From Claveliimonas bilis (lineage in GTDB: Bacteria; Bacillota; Clostridia; Lachnospirales; Lachnospiraceae), in assembly GCF_030296775.1 (NCBI RefSeq), contig NZ_AP027742.1, forward strand, positions 2,294,001 through 2,358,000: DNA of 64,000 nt. The letters are read 5' to 3'. The notes beneath the pieces were generated by a model. That model was given only the letters and a program-made list of their open reading frames with translations. It ran no database searches and was not told the origin of the DNA. Positions 39,892-49,750 of this stretch are shown here, piece after piece. Both the position numbers and the translations under genes were made by a program. The first letter of the stretch is position 1. Every line of letters starts with the position of its first letter.

Positions 39892-40323
39892 CTATTTCCA
39901 TTGGAAAATTGCAACTCCAATCAAAGACAACGCAAGTCCTCCCAGTTTTCTCCATTCCAGCGGTTCTTTTTCAACGCCAAACATGCCGAACAATTCTATC
40001 ACATAAGCTACCGTAAGCTGTGCGATGACAATGAGAAGCGCCGCTTTTGCCGGTCCCAGCTGCTCCATGCTTTTAATAACTGTCCAGGTAATTCCTGCTC
40101 CGATCACGCCTCCCAACAGCATATATTTGGGTTCCACACGGGCAATGGCCCCGATACTGTCACGTCCCATAAAAAACCACACTGCCAGGCAGACCAAAAA
40201 GGCGCTGAACTGTACCCAGCCATTGCTGACATACATCCCTGTTGTCTTTGTCACCTGTGTATTGAATACTCCCTGCACGCTCATCAATGCACCGGACAAA
40301 AGCGCAATGAAAAAACCAGCCAT
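39892..40323 (-). CDS. Small YdcZ-type (DUF606/DMT) membrane protein
   Basis: A 143-residue protein with about five membrane helices. MAGFFIALLSGALMSVQGVFNTQVTK and LGPAKAALLIVIAQLTVAYVIE match the small DMT-superfamily transporters once called DUF606. Such proteins often occur as pairs; only one is present here. The substrate is unknown. It is monocistronic between comEA and argD on the minus strand. Confidence 0.8.
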   Translation of the reverse strand: MAGFFIALLSGALMSVQGVFNTQVTKTTGMYVSNGWVQFSAFLVCLAVWFFMGRDSIGAIARVEPKYMLLGGVIGAGITWTVIKSMEQLGPAKAALLIVIAQLTVAYVIELFGMFGVEKEPLEWRKLGGLALSLIGVAIFQWK

Positions 40324-40380
40324 AAGAAATACCTTCCTTCTTTCATAATTAAGGAATAGTATCTCCTACAGCCGGCTGTT

Positions 40381-41559
40381 TTATAACGCCTTTTTCAGCT
40401 TTTCAATCATTTCATCCACATAATCTTCCGTGATGATAAGCGGCGGTACAATGCGGAGGACATTCCCTCCTGCTGAAATGACAAGCAGTCCTTCCTCCTG
40501 CGCCTTTGCGATCACTTCTCCTACCGGAACGTTCATTGCAAGCCCCTGCATCAGACCTTTTCCGCGCCGTTCTTTTACAGCATCGCTCTTGGCTGCAAGT
40601 GCATCCAGCTTCTTTTCCAGGTACGCCGACACCTTTTTGACGTGTTCCAGGATATGTTCCTCCTCATAAATGTCAAGAACTTTGGAAACTGCCGCACATA
40701 CAAAAGGATTTCCTCCATAGGTTGTTCCATGATCTCCGGGTGCCAAAGACTTCTCTGCCACCTTTTCTGTCATGGCAAATGCCCCTACCGGGACGCCTCC
40801 TCCGATAGCCTTTGCCATTGCCATAATATCCGGCTTCACACCGTAATCCTGCCAGGCAAACATAGTTCCTGTCCGTCCCATGCCGCACTGGATCTCATCC
40901 AGGATGAGAAGCGCTCCTCTCTCATCACAAAGCTCTCGCACTCCCCGGAAAAATTCCGGATCTATAGGATAAATGCCGCCCTCTCCCTGAAGGGTTTCCA
41001 TGATGACCGCACAGGTCTTATCAGAAAACTGTTCCTTTACGCTTTCCAGATCGTTATAACGGGCAAATTTCACACCTCCGATCAGCGGTTCAAATGGTGT
41101 CCTGTAGCTTTCTGTGGCTGTCACAGAAAGCGCTCCCATACTTCTTCCGTGGAAAGAATGTTCCATAGCAATGATCTCAAATTTTCCGGAACCTTCTGTG
41201 TAAGCATACTTTCTTGCCGCCTTCAGTGCTCCTTCGATAGCCTCTGTGCCGCTGTTGGTAAAAAAGATCCGGTCCATCTGTGCTGCTTTGGCAAGCTTGG
41301 CCGCCGCATCCGCTGCCGGACGGCTGTAGTAGAGATTAGACGTATGCAGCAAAAGATCTATCTGTGATTTCAATGCTTCTGTATAGCCTTTATGTCCATA
41401 TCCCAGGCTGCACACGGCAATTCCGGCTGCAAAATCAAGGTATTTCTTTCCCTCTGTATCATACAGATACACGCCTTCTCCCTTTTCCAGCACAATAGGA
41501 TACCGATTGTAAGTGTGGAGAAGCGCATGATCCGCCTCATCCATCCATTTATTCTTCAT
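40381..41559 (-). CDS. argD: Acetylornithine aminotransferase
   Basis: PLP enzyme making N-acetylornithine. The 392-residue class III aminotransferase shows [49 protein letters not shown] and the PLP lysine in [15 protein letters not shown]. The ATG at 41559 ([14 protein letters not shown]) is chosen from family N-termini, with GAAGGGAG upstream; an upstream open frame overlaps argB too far. Its start overlaps the argB stop by 11 bases. It is the last gene of argC-GNAT-argJ-argB-argD. Confidence 0.95.
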   Translation of the reverse strand: MKNKWMDEADHALLHTYNRYPIVLEKGEGVYLYDTEGKKYLDFAAGIAVCSLGYGHKGYTEALKSQIDLLLHTSNLYYSRPAADAAAKLAKAAQMDRIFFTNSGTEAIEGALKAARKYAYTEGSGKFEIIAMEHSFHGRSMGALSVTATESYRTPFEPLIGGVKFARYNDLESVKEQFSDKTCAVIMETLQGEGGIYPIDPEFFRGVRELCDERGALLILDEIQCGMGRTGTMFAWQDYGVKPDIMAMAKAIGGGVPVGAFAMTEKVAEKSLAPGDHGTTYGGNPFVCAAVSKVLDIYEEEHILEHVKKVSAYLEKKLDALAAKSDAVKERRGKGLMQGLAMNVPVGEVIAKAQEEGLLVISAGGNVLRIVPPLIITEDYVDEMIEKLKKAL

Positions 41560-42448
41560 GGCAAAATCTACTCCCTTCATCATCCAAAATCGCAGTTCCA
41601 ATTCCCTTATTTGTAAAGATTTCCAAAAGCAGGCAGTGGGGTATTCTTCCATCCAGGATATGCACTCTGGACACTCCGTTCTCAATAGCGTCAATACAGT
41701 TGTTCAGTTTTGGAAGCATACCGCCTCCAATATATCCGTCCTCCATCAGACCTCTTGCCTCTGTGACTGTCAGCTCGGATATAAGGGTTTCCGGATCCTT
41801 GGGATCTTTGTAAACGCCTTCGATATCTGTAAGAAACGCCAGTTTTTCTGCATGCATTGCCCTTGCAATAGCACAGGCTGCATCGTCAGCATTGATATTG
41901 TAAGTGTAAAATTTTTCATCCAATCCAACCGGACACACAATAGGAAGAAAATCTTTTTCCAGAAGATCCCACAAAATATCTGCATTTACTTCCGTTACTT
42001 CTCCTACAAAACCAATGTCTTCGCCGCCGGACAGTTTCTTCTTTACCTTCAGAAGCCTTCCGTCCTTTCCGCTGATTCCGATTGCTCTTACTCCCAGGCC
42101 TTCCACCAGCTGTACCAGCTCTTTATTTACTTTGGAAAGAACCATCTCTGCCAATTCCATGGTGGCCTCGTCTGTCACACGCAGCCCGTTAACAAACTGC
42201 GGCTCCATTCCTACTTTTCCGCCCCAGCGGCTGATCTCCTTCCCTCCGCCATGTACAATAATAGGCTTAAATCCTACCAGTTTAAGCAGCGTCACATCCT
42301 GAATGACATGTTCTTTCAACTCCTCATCCACCATGGCGCTTCCGCCGTACTTTACAACAATGACTTTCCGGTTAAACCGCTGGATATAGGGGAGGGCTTC
42401 AATCAGAACCTCCGCCTTGTCCAGATATTTCTGCATACTATTATCCAT
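41549..42448 (-). CDS. argB: Acetylglutamate kinase
   Basis: Phosphorylates N-acetylglutamate with ATP. The 299-residue amino acid kinase fold shows [29 protein letters not shown] and the nucleotide segment [28 protein letters not shown]. The extra length and the C-terminal [11 protein letters not shown] fit the arginine-inhibited hexameric type, but inhibition is inferred. It lies five bases after argJ, with AGGAG upstream. Confidence 0.97.
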   Translation of the reverse strand: MDNSMQKYLDKAEVLIEALPYIQRFNRKVIVVKYGGSAMVDEELKEHVIQDVTLLKLVGFKPIIVHGGGKEISRWGGKVGMEPQFVNGLRVTDEATMELAEMVLSKVNKELVQLVEGLGVRAIGISGKDGRLLKVKKKLSGGEDIGFVGEVTEVNADILWDLLEKDFLPIVCPVGLDEKFYTYNINADDAACAIARAMHAEKLAFLTDIEGVYKDPKDPETLISELTVTEARGLMEDGYIGGGMLPKLNNCIDAIENGVSRVHILDGRIPHCLLLEIFTNKGIGTAILDDEGSRFCHEE

Positions 42449-42453
42449 TTTTT

Positions 42454-43677
42454 CTAACTCCTGTAATCTGCATTAATCTCAATGTAACCATGGGTGAGAT
42501 CACAGCCCCAGGCAGACGCCGTCATTTCTCCCATCTTAACGTCAGCTCTGGCCGTCACCTCCGGCTGCGACAAAATTTTGGTCGCCTCTTCTTCACTGTA
42601 ATCTACAGCAGTTCCGTTTTCAATGATCTGAATAGTTCCGGCGCTGCTCTCAAAGAAAAGGTCCACTTTTTCCGGATCAAACTGCGCGCCGGAATATCCC
42701 ATGGCGCACAGGATCCTTCCCCAGTTTGCGTCGTGTCCGGCAATGGCTGTCTTCGTAAGGTTAGAGCATACAATGGCTTTTGCCAGGATTTTTGCCTGCT
42801 CTTTTGTCTCCGCTCCCACGATTTTCGCCTCAAAAAGCGCGGTAGCTCCTTCTCCGTCGCCGGCAATTTTCTTGGCCAGATATTCATTGATCACATGAAG
42901 CGCTTCTTTGAATTTATCATAATCTTCTGTTCCGTATTGGATCTCTTCATTTTCCGCCAGCCCGTTTGCGAGGAGAAGAACCGTATCGTTTGTGGATGTA
43001 TCGCCGTCTACGGAAATCATATTGTAGGTATCCGGCACATCTTCACTAAGAGCACTCTGGAGCGCTTCCCTGGAGATAACTGCATCTGTCGTGATAAATG
43101 CAAGCATGGTACACATGTTGGGATGGATCATTCCGGAACCCTTCGCCATACCTCCGATAGTAACGGTTTTTCCGCCGGCTTCAATAGTTACAGCCAGCTC
43201 TTTTTCAGCTGTATCTGTGGTCATGATGGCCTTTGCAGCAGCGGTTCCGCTCTCCAGTGAATCCTGCTTTTTCTCCCCCAGGGCTTCGATTCCTTTTTTC
43301 AGTTTCTCGATAGGCATCTGTCTGCCGATCACACCGGTGGAGCCGATGAGGACGCCATCCGCATCCACACCGAGGACTTCTGCCGCTTTCTGTGCGGTCT
43401 CCTGGCAGTAGCCGTACCCTTCTTCTCCGGTACATGCATTGGCAATACCGGAATTTACAATAACCGCCTGTGACTTCTTTCCGCCTTTTACTACCTTCTG
43501 ATCCCATTTTACCGGCGCTGCTTTTACCACATTAGTCGTAAATGTACCGGCGCACACACACGGTACCTGGCTGTACACCAGCGCCATATCCGTACGATCC
43601 TTGTACTTTAATCCTGCAGCTGTACATGCTGCTTCAAATCCCTTTGCTGCGGTCACTCCGCCTTTGATAATCTCCAT
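42454..43677 (-). CDS. argJ: Bifunctional glutamate N-acetyltransferase / amino-acid acetyltransferase
   Basis: Recycles the acetyl group from acetylornithine to glutamate and may also use acetyl-CoA. The 407-residue precursor self-cleaves before a Thr. That site is visible in [19 protein letters not shown], with Cys in the place where Ala is usual before the nucleophilic Thr. [10 protein letters not shown] and [14 protein letters not shown] are further family blocks. ATG at 43677 lies nine bases after AAGGAG; a GTG two codons upstream is too close. Confidence 0.95.
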   Translation of the reverse strand: MEIIKGGVTAAKGFEAACTAAGLKYKDRTDMALVYSQVPCVCAGTFTTNVVKAAPVKWDQKVVKGGKKSQAVIVNSGIANACTGEEGYGYCQETAQKAAEVLGVDADGVLIGSTGVIGRQMPIEKLKKGIEALGEKKQDSLESGTAAAKAIMTTDTAEKELAVTIEAGGKTVTIGGMAKGSGMIHPNMCTMLAFITTDAVISREALQSALSEDVPDTYNMISVDGDTSTNDTVLLLANGLAENEEIQYGTEDYDKFKEALHVINEYLAKKIAGDGEGATALFEAKIVGAETKEQAKILAKAIVCSNLTKTAIAGHDANWGRILCAMGYSGAQFDPEKVDLFFESSAGTIQIIENGTAVDYSEEEATKILSQPEVTARADVKMGEMTASAWGCDLTHGYIEINADYRS

Positions 43678-43712
43678 TTCCACACACTCCTTGCTTATCA
43701 GCTGTTCATTTT

Positions 43713-44162
43713 CTATTGCTCATTAAAAGCCGTAATATTTTCATCATTTAGCACAAAATCATAATAGTTCAGATCTTCCCTCTCTGTCCAGCCGATTGTA
43801 TTCCAAAATGCATTTCCGATATCATTTTTGGTAAATGCGATCAGACAGACTTTATTGATCTTCTCTGCTTTCAGCGCTTCCATGGCCTTTACTACCATAG
43901 CCTTTCCAATTCCGTGACGCCGGTATGCCTCATCCACACAGACATGATAAAGGCATCCCCTTCTTCCGTCATGTCCGCACAGGATTCCGCCTACAATTTT
44001 TCCATTCTCTTCCGCTACGACGCTGGTAGTAGGGTTTCTCTGAAGGAAGCGGGCAACTCCTTCTCTGGAATCATCAATGCTGCGGATACCGAATCCCTTG
44101 ATCTTTTTCCACAGCTTGTATACCTGATCATAATCCTCTATTTTCATTTCACGGATCGTCAT
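43713..44162 (-). CDS. GNAT-family N-acetyltransferase inside the arginine operon
   Basis: A 149-residue acetyltransferase. MTIREMKIEDYDQVYKLW begins the fold, and the acetyl-CoA loop reads VCVDEAYRRHGIGKAMV (R-x2-G-x-G/A). The C-terminus holds FWNTIGWTEREDLNYYDF. The start overlaps argC by design: ATG at 44162, argC stop at 44173, with only a weak site (GAGTG). Its position between argC and argJ suggests an arginine-related substrate, possibly glutamate; that is inference. Confidence 0.85.
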   Translation of the reverse strand: MTIREMKIEDYDQVYKLWKKIKGFGIRSIDDSREGVARFLQRNPTTSVVAEENGKIVGGILCGHDGRRGCLYHVCVDEAYRRHGIGKAMVVKAMEALKAEKINKVCLIAFTKNDIGNAFWNTIGWTEREDLNYYDFVLNDENITAFNEQ

Positions 44163-44172
44163 TTTTTTCACT

Positions 44173-45213
44173 CTACGGGAACATCGGTACAAGATTTAAC
44201 CCTTCATCCTCCGGCAATCCAAAGGCAAGGTTCATATTCTGTACTGCCTGTCCGGCCGCTCCTTTCACCAGATTGTCGATAGCGCCCATCATAATGATTC
44301 TGCCTGTGCGCGGATCGATTTGGAAATTAATGTCCGTGTAATTGCTTCCCTCTACCCATTTTGTCTCCGGGAAAACGCCTTTGTCAAGCACACGGATAAA
44401 TTTCGCATCCTTATAATATTTATCATATACTGCTTTTACTTCTTCATAGGTTACATCTTTTGTAAGCTTCGCATATTCTGTCGCAAGAATGCCCCGGTTC
44501 ATGGGCACAAGATGAGGGGTAAAATTCAGGACAACTTCCCTGCCGGAAGCATATCCAAGCTGTTCCTCGATCTCCGGCGTATGTCTGTGGGTTGCCACAC
44601 CGTACGCCTTTATATTTTCATTGACCTCACAGAAAAGATTTGGAAGCTTCGCTCCTCGTCCTGCCCCTGAGGTCCCGGACTTTGCATCGATAATCAGTGT
44701 ATCCATATCAATCAGCCCCTCTTTTGCCAGCGGGTAGGCTGTCAGAATGGAACAGGTTGTATAGCATCCCGGATTTGCGATCAGTCTTGCCTTTTTCACA
44801 TCATTTCGGTTAATCTCACAGAGACCATAAACTGCCTCTGAAATAAATTCCGGACTTTTATGCTCAATTCCGTACCATTTTTCGTAAGTTTTTACATCTT
44901 TTATACGAAAATCCGCGCTAAGGTCAATGATTTTGACCTGTGACAGGATGTTCTCATTCACCAGTGAAGCGCACAGCCCCTGTGGAGTTGCCGTAAAGAT
45001 CACATCCGCCTGTGCGGCCAGCGCCTCCATATTGTCATCCATACAGGCTGCATCTACAATCTGAAACATGTTCCGGTAAACATCTGCATATTTCTGATCT
45101 ATATAACTTCTGGAGCCGTACCATACAATTTCCGCATCCTTGTGTCCCGTCAGTATGCGCACCAGCTCCCCGCCGGCATATCCGGTGGAACCGATAATTC
45201 CAACTTTTATCAT
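44173..45213 (-). CDS. argC: N-acetyl-gamma-glutamyl-phosphate reductase
   Basis: NADPH-dependent reductase of arginine synthesis. The 346-residue protein begins MIKVGIIGSTGYAGGELVRIL. The catalytic Cys lies in ANPGCYTT, and the active-site His region reads HRHTPEIEEQLG. It is first in the leftward arginine operon, with its promoter at 45322-45350. Together with argJ, argB and argD it covers glutamate to ornithine. Confidence 0.97.
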   Translation of the reverse strand: MIKVGIIGSTGYAGGELVRILTGHKDAEIVWYGSRSYIDQKYADVYRNMFQIVDAACMDDNMEALAAQADVIFTATPQGLCASLVNENILSQVKIIDLSADFRIKDVKTYEKWYGIEHKSPEFISEAVYGLCEINRNDVKKARLIANPGCYTTCSILTAYPLAKEGLIDMDTLIIDAKSGTSGAGRGAKLPNLFCEVNENIKAYGVATHRHTPEIEEQLGYASGREVVLNFTPHLVPMNRGILATEYAKLTKDVTYEEVKAVYDKYYKDAKFIRVLDKGVFPETKWVEGSNYTDINFQIDPRTGRIIMMGAIDNLVKGAAGQAVQNMNLAFGLPEDEGLNLVPMFP

Positions 45214-45321
45214 TGCTGTACATCCTTTCTTCCTATTAATAAGGTTACCTGTTCAAGTTTATACCACTTTCTTTTTCCTGTAAAGTAGCAAAACAGGCCT
45301 CTCCTCCTCCGATATTGCATG

Positions 45322-45350
45322 ATTATACATCTTTTATGAATATTATGCAA
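45322..45350 (-). promoter_or_regulatory. argC promoter with overlapping ARG-box-like site
   Basis: On the minus strand TTGCAT (plus 45345-45350) and TATAAT (plus 45322-45327) are 17 bases apart. The plus-strand sequence TATGAATATTATGCAA (45335-45350) over the -35 matches the ArgR/AhrC box form. ArgR binding is inferred. Confidence 0.75.
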
Positions 45351-45397
45351 GATATTTTGTATATCAAACATTAAAATATTCTTTTTTCAACTTTTAG

Positions 45398-45426
45398 TTG
45401 CATAATTATTAAATATAGTGTATAGT
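45398..45426 (+). promoter_or_regulatory. argG promoter with overlapping ARG-box-like site
   Basis: TTGCAT at 45398 and TATAGT at 45421 are spaced by 17 bases. TTGCATAATTATTAAA (45398-45413) over the -35 resembles an ARG box. It is divergent from the argC promoter about 50 bases away. Confidence 0.75.
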
Positions 45427-45484
45427 AATCCTTGCGATTAACATGAACTGTAAAAATGAAAATAAATTTTCAGGAGGAAATATC

Positions 45485-46711
45485 ATGAAAGAAAAAGTTG
45501 TACTTGCTTATTCAGGCGGTCTTGACACTACCGCAATCATTCCCTGGTTAAAGGAAACTTTTGATTACGAGGTCATCTGCTGCTGTGTAGACTGCGGACA
45601 GGGCGAAGAACTGGACGGACTCAATGAACGTGCAAAATTATCCGGCGCTTCCAAATTATATATCGAGGATATTGTAGATGACTTCTGCGACAATTACGTT
45701 GTTCCATGTGTACAGGCACACGCAGTATATGAGAACAAATACCTGATCGGAACATCCATGGCCCGCCCTGCCATTGCAAAACGTCTTGTAGACATTGCAA
45801 GAAAAGAAGGCGCTGTTGCCATTTGCCACGGCGCAACCGGAAAAGGGAACGACCAGATCCGCTTCGAGCTCAGTATCCGGGCTCTGGCTCCGGACATTAA
45901 GATCATTGCTCCATGGCGTATGACAGATGTATGGACCATGAACTCCCGTGAAGACGAGATTGAATACTGCAGAAAACATGGTATCGAGCTTCCTTTTGAC
46001 GCAAAACACAGCTACAGCCGCGACCGTAACCTGTGGCACATCAGCCACGAAGGACTGGAGCTGGAAGATCCGGCAAACGAGCCAAATTATGATGATCTTC
46101 TGGTGCTTAGCGTTACCCCGGAAAAGGCTCCTGATGAAGGAGAATATGTAACTATGACATTTGAGAAAGGTGTACCAAAGAGTATCAACGGAGTGGAGAT
46201 GAAAGTTTCCGACATCATCCGCAAGTTAAATGAACTGGGCGGAAAACACGGAATCGGTATCATCGACATTGTTGAAAACCGCGTTGTCGGCATGAAATCC
46301 CGCGGCGTATATGAAACTCCCGGCGGAACCATTCTCTACGAAGCACATCAGCAGTTAGAAGAACTTGTACTGGACCGCGCTACTTATGAAGTAAAGAAAG
46401 AAATGGGTGATAAACTTGCCCAGGTTGTATATGAAGGAAAATGGTTTACTCCTCTGCGGGAAGCCATTCAGGCATTTATCGAAAGCACGCAGGAGTATGT
46501 AACAGGCGAAGTTAAATTTAAACTGTACAAAGGCAATATCATCAAAGCCGGCACAACTTCTCCATACTCTCTTTACAGTGAATCCCTGGCAAGCTTCACA
46601 ACCGGCGATCTCTACGATCACCATGATGCCGACGGATTCATCAATCTGTTCGGACTGCCGCTAAAGGTGCGCGCTATGAAAATGCAGGAAGTAAAAAAAG
46701 AGACGAAATAG
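45485..46711 (+). CDS. argG: Argininosuccinate synthase
   Basis: Joins citrulline and aspartate with ATP. The 408-residue protein begins MKEKVVLAYSGGLDTTAIIPW, the PP-loop motif. ATGKGNDQIRFE and SYSRDRNLWHISHEG are typical family segments. ATG at 45485 follows CAGGAGG by seven bases; an upstream in-frame ATG at 45443 has none. argH and argF are not within the window, so the rest of the pathway lies elsewhere. Confidence 0.97.
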   Translation: MKEKVVLAYSGGLDTTAIIPWLKETFDYEVICCCVDCGQGEELDGLNERAKLSGASKLYIEDIVDDFCDNYVVPCVQAHAVYENKYLIGTSMARPAIAKRLVDIARKEGAVAICHGATGKGNDQIRFELSIRALAPDIKIIAPWRMTDVWTMNSREDEIEYCRKHGIELPFDAKHSYSRDRNLWHISHEGLELEDPANEPNYDDLLVLSVTPEKAPDEGEYVTMTFEKGVPKSINGVEMKVSDIIRKLNELGGKHGIGIIDIVENRVVGMKSRGVYETPGGTILYEAHQQLEELVLDRATYEVKKEMGDKLAQVVYEGKWFTPLREAIQAFIESTQEYVTGEVKFKLYKGNIIKAGTTSPYSLYSESLASFTTGDLYDHHDADGFINLFGLPLKVRAMKMQEVKKETK

Positions 46712-46713
46712 TT

Positions 46714-46756
46714 AATTTGGGACGTAACAAAGTTTAACTTTGTTACGTCCCAAATT
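46714..46756 (+). terminator. Perfect 21-bp inverted repeat after argG
   Basis: Two 21-bp arms (the left from 46714, the right ending at 46756) are exact reverse complements around a single central T. A long T-tract is lacking, but GCATTTTACC and a second small hairpin follow. Probable terminator of argG. The rest of 46757-46920 shows nothing else supportable. Confidence 0.65.
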
Positions 46757-46920
46757 GCATTTTACCATGGGTAAAACTGCGATTTACCCCGTCCCTTTTT
46801 GCGCCTGCGCCGCATTGGGATAAATCTGCTCCAAATGCCGCCGTCTCTGCTATCCACCCTAAAAAGCTGTAAACAAAGAACAGCCAAAGTATTTCATATC
46901 CTGAGTAAATCATTTATCTT

Positions 46921-47892
46921 CTACCTTTCTTTCCAGACTCTCCAGACATTTTCAAAGCAAATTTTCTCTATTTGGCGCTCTGTAAGTCCCGCCCTTTTCA
47001 AGGCATCCCACAGCTGCCCCAGAAAGCTTTGATCCGGAAGATCCATCTTATCCATTCCGTCAAATCCGTCAAAATCCGTTCCCAGGCAGGGAAGGTCCTC
47101 TCCGCCTTTATCGATCATATGTCTGATATGAGCAGTCATTTCCTCTATCCGGGATTCTTTCGGTGTACCAAGAAATGGACCGTAAAAATTAAGGCCTGCT
47201 ATCCCTCCATTTTCTCCCAGCGCCTTTAGCATTTCATCACTTAAGTTTCTCGGATGGTTGGCAAGCGCTCTGCAATTGGAGTGGGAGGCCGTCACCGGCT
47301 TTTTGCTCTGATGGAGAACGTCCCAGAAGGTGCCGTCAGAAGCATGGGAGAGATCCACAAGCATTCCCAATTCATTCATCCTTTCCACGACTTCTTTGCC
47401 AAAAGCCTTCAGCCCCTTTTCCATCCTGTCCTTTTCATTGCTGTTTGGAAATCCGATACAGTTTTCATAATTCCAGGTAAGGGTCAGAAGTCGGATTCCT
47501 CTGTCCCAGAGTTCTTCCAGCCGCTCTATTTTTCCATTCAGGATCCCTCCGTCTTCTACCGTCAGCACTGCTCCGCATTTTTTTCCCGTCCGGAAATCTC
47601 CAAGTTCTTCTTTTCCCGTAATCGGAACAATTTCTTTGCCATAAGTTTCCATCTGCTCTTTCCCATATCGGATCATATCAAGAACATGGAAGTAGCCATT
47701 TTCATATTTTTCCTCTTCTGTTCTCCCTTCCATGGCGTCACGGTACAAAAAGCAGGCGAAAAACTGTACTGCAACTTCTCCTGCCTGCATTTTTCTGATG
47801 CTGACCGCGCCGTCATTTTCCAAAAGGTCCCCCTGTCCTCCCAGATCCATGAGACGCCATATGGTATCACAGTGCAGATCGATCACACTCAT
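46921..47892 (-). CDS. Membrane dipeptidase (peptidase M19 family)
   Basis: Zinc-dependent dipeptidase of 323 residues. MSVIDLHCDTIWRLMD holds the first metal His-x-Asp. LTLTWNYENCIGFP, VDLSHASDGTFWDVL, PVTASHSNCRALANHPRNLSDEML and LGTDFDGF complete the M19/renal dipeptidase pattern. There is no signal peptide, so it is probably cytosolic. ATG at 47892 follows AAAGGAG. It is divergent from the next gene, with only 60 bases between. Confidence 0.92.
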   Translation of the reverse strand: MSVIDLHCDTIWRLMDLGGQGDLLENDGAVSIRKMQAGEVAVQFFACFLYRDAMEGRTEEEKYENGYFHVLDMIRYGKEQMETYGKEIVPITGKEELGDFRTGKKCGAVLTVEDGGILNGKIERLEELWDRGIRLLTLTWNYENCIGFPNSNEKDRMEKGLKAFGKEVVERMNELGMLVDLSHASDGTFWDVLHQSKKPVTASHSNCRALANHPRNLSDEMLKALGENGGIAGLNFYGPFLGTPKESRIEEMTAHIRHMIDKGGEDLPCLGTDFDGFDGMDKMDLPDQSFLGQLWDALKRAGLTERQIEKICFENVWRVWKER

Positions 47893-47952
47893 ATTTGTGC
47901 TCCTTTCTTTCATACATATACTATACTACTTTATCAAGACGGAGGAAGTACT

Positions 47953-48669
47953 ATGACTCCCACTTCCCTTCCTTTTATTGGTGTCGTTATGTGCGGTTTT
48001 ATGGATCAACGCCAGTTCGTCACCCACTCCTATATCTCTGCCATTGTCCGCTCCGGGGGATGCCCCATTGTCCTGCCCTGCACAGGGAAAAAGGAGGCAT
48101 CACTTCAGGCCGCCTCCATCTGCCACGGATTTCTCTTCTGCGGCGGAGGAGATGTGACGCCCCTTCTTTTTGACCGGCCGCCCCTTTCCTCTGCCGGAGA
48201 AACAGATTTCCAAACCGATCTGTTTCAGCTGTCCCTCATGAAACATGTTCTCACTCTGTCGCGCCCCGTCCTGGGTATCTGCCGGGGAATGCAGCTTATG
48301 AACATTGTGCGGGGAGGGGAAATTCTGCAGGATCTTTCCCTTCACAGCGAACCCTGTCTGTGCCACATGCAGCATTCCCGTCTAAGAAGCGATCCCTGCC
48401 ATTCCATCACCCTCCAAAAAGATAGTATACTACATAATATTCTGGGAGATCATGCGGAAGTCAACAGTTTCCACCATCAGGCTGTCCTGACTGCCGGAAA
48501 AGGAATATCCATCACAGCCCACTCTCCCGACGGCATTGCAGAAGGGATAGAACTGACCGGTCGTCCCTTCGTGGTGGGCGTCCAGTGGCACCCCGAATGC
48601 ATGATGAACTCCGCAAAAATGCGGCGGCTGTTCCGCTCTTTTATATCTGCTGCGTCCAGGGGGATATAG
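47953..48669 (+). CDS. Class I glutamine amidotransferase-like hydrolase (peptidase C26)
   Basis: A 238-residue protein of the gamma-glutamyl-GABA hydrolase/PuuD family. It starts LPFIGVVMCGFMD; the nucleophile Cys is in PVLGICRGMQLMN, and the His-x-Glu pair in GVQWHPE. It could hydrolyse gamma-glutamyl compounds; its divergent neighbour is a dipeptidase, suggesting peptide or gamma-glutamyl scavenging. ATG at 47953 follows GACGGAGG. A much longer upstream open frame is antisense to the dipeptidase and is not coding. Confidence 0.88.
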   Translation: MTPTSLPFIGVVMCGFMDQRQFVTHSYISAIVRSGGCPIVLPCTGKKEASLQAASICHGFLFCGGGDVTPLLFDRPPLSSAGETDFQTDLFQLSLMKHVLTLSRPVLGICRGMQLMNIVRGGEILQDLSLHSEPCLCHMQHSRLRSDPCHSITLQKDSILHNILGDHAEVNSFHHQAVLTAGKGISITAHSPDGIAEGIELTGRPFVVGVQWHPECMMNSAKMRRLFRSFISAASRGI

Positions 48670-48675
48670 CTTTCC

Positions 48676-49644
48676 TTATTCAAAAGGATAGCGGATTCCC
48701 CAGTCTTTTCTCAGAGCGTCCATCCATTCCATCATTTTTAAGGTTTCATTGTGAGGCATTTCCGGGCATTCAAGGCGTCCCTCCTCCAGAGCCTTTTTAC
48801 AGGAGAGCACCTCGTACTCATAACCGGTGATCTGAGGAGGGATATCGATCCTTTCTTTTAACTTTCTGTCCGGCGTAAAGATCTCAATCCGGTCAATGTT
48901 ATTAATGTTGTATGCAATGAGATAACCCTCTGTACCGTAAACAATACCATACTGTTCTGTCGCCGCCAGCATCCCGGTGTGGATAGTCGCTGTTTTCCCT
49001 CCCGGATAGGACAGTATGATGCTGTCCTGTGCATCCACGCCAGTCTTATATTTCACACATGCGGACGTCATTTTTTCAACATCATTACCCAGCACCATAC
49101 TTGCAAAATTCAAAGGATAGATTCCCACATCCAAAAGCGCTCCGCCTGCCAGGGCCGGATCTGTCATCCTCTTCTTATCTGTCAGGGCATAGCCCAGATT
49201 TGCTGTAAGAGAACAGATCTCTCCCAGCTGCCCGGAGGCAATGATATGGTCTATTTTCTTTCTGGAAGGCATATATCTGGTCCAGATGGCCTCTGTAATA
49301 AAAACCCCTCTGTCTCCGGCACAGTCCAAAAGTTCGCGCGCCTGATCGGCGTTGGCTGTAAATGCTTTCTCCATCAAAATCGGCTTTCCATATTTTATAC
49401 ATAATTTTCCGTGTTCCAGGTGGTGAGAATGGGGAGTCGCTACATAGACAAGCTCCACCTGTTCATCCTGAAGCATTTCTTCATAAGAGCCGTAGGCTTT
49501 TTCCACATGATTTGATCTTGCAAATTCTTCCGCCTTTTCCGGACTTCGGGAAGCAACTGCATACGCGCTTGCTCCTTCCATTCCATTCAATGTTTCCGCC
49601 ATTTTTTTCGCAATATTTCCCGCTCCAAGGATTCCTACTTTCAT
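48676..49644 (-). CDS. Gfo/Idh/MocA-family oxidoreductase
   Basis: A 322-residue NAD(P)-dependent oxidoreductase. MKVGILGAGNIAKKMAETL is the Rossmann start. VYVATPHSHHLEHGKLCIKYGKPILMEKAF carries the Lys of the EKP-type motif, here in the form MEKAF. DVGIYPLNFAS supplies the second catalytic segment. The substrate is probably a sugar, inositol or derivative. ATG at 49644 follows GGAGGAAG. It converges with the C26 hydrolase gene with six bases between the stops, and is otherwise isolated. Confidence 0.9.
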   Translation of the reverse strand: MKVGILGAGNIAKKMAETLNGMEGASAYAVASRSPEKAEEFARSNHVEKAYGSYEEMLQDEQVELVYVATPHSHHLEHGKLCIKYGKPILMEKAFTANADQARELLDCAGDRGVFITEAIWTRYMPSRKKIDHIIASGQLGEICSLTANLGYALTDKKRMTDPALAGGALLDVGIYPLNFASMVLGNDVEKMTSACVKYKTGVDAQDSIILSYPGGKTATIHTGMLAATEQYGIVYGTEGYLIAYNINNIDRIEIFTPDRKLKERIDIPPQITGYEYEVLSCKKALEEGRLECPEMPHNETLKMMEWMDALRKDWGIRYPFE

Positions 49645-49750
49645 TTTTTCTTCCTCCGCTATATTTTTATATTGCATTTACTGCATATTTTCTCTGCCTT
49701 TTAACCATACTAATCCTGTCAAATAAAGTCAACAGCAAGGAGGAAAAGAA

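Noticed and set aside
41558-42457. 299-codon open frame on the plus strand opposite argB
   Set aside because: Antisense to a complete acetylglutamate kinase, without any motif of its own.
47254-47952. N-terminal extension of the C26 hydrolase frame
   Set aside because: It runs antisense through the dipeptidase gene, while a clear GGAGG and ATG at 47953 start the recognisable protein.
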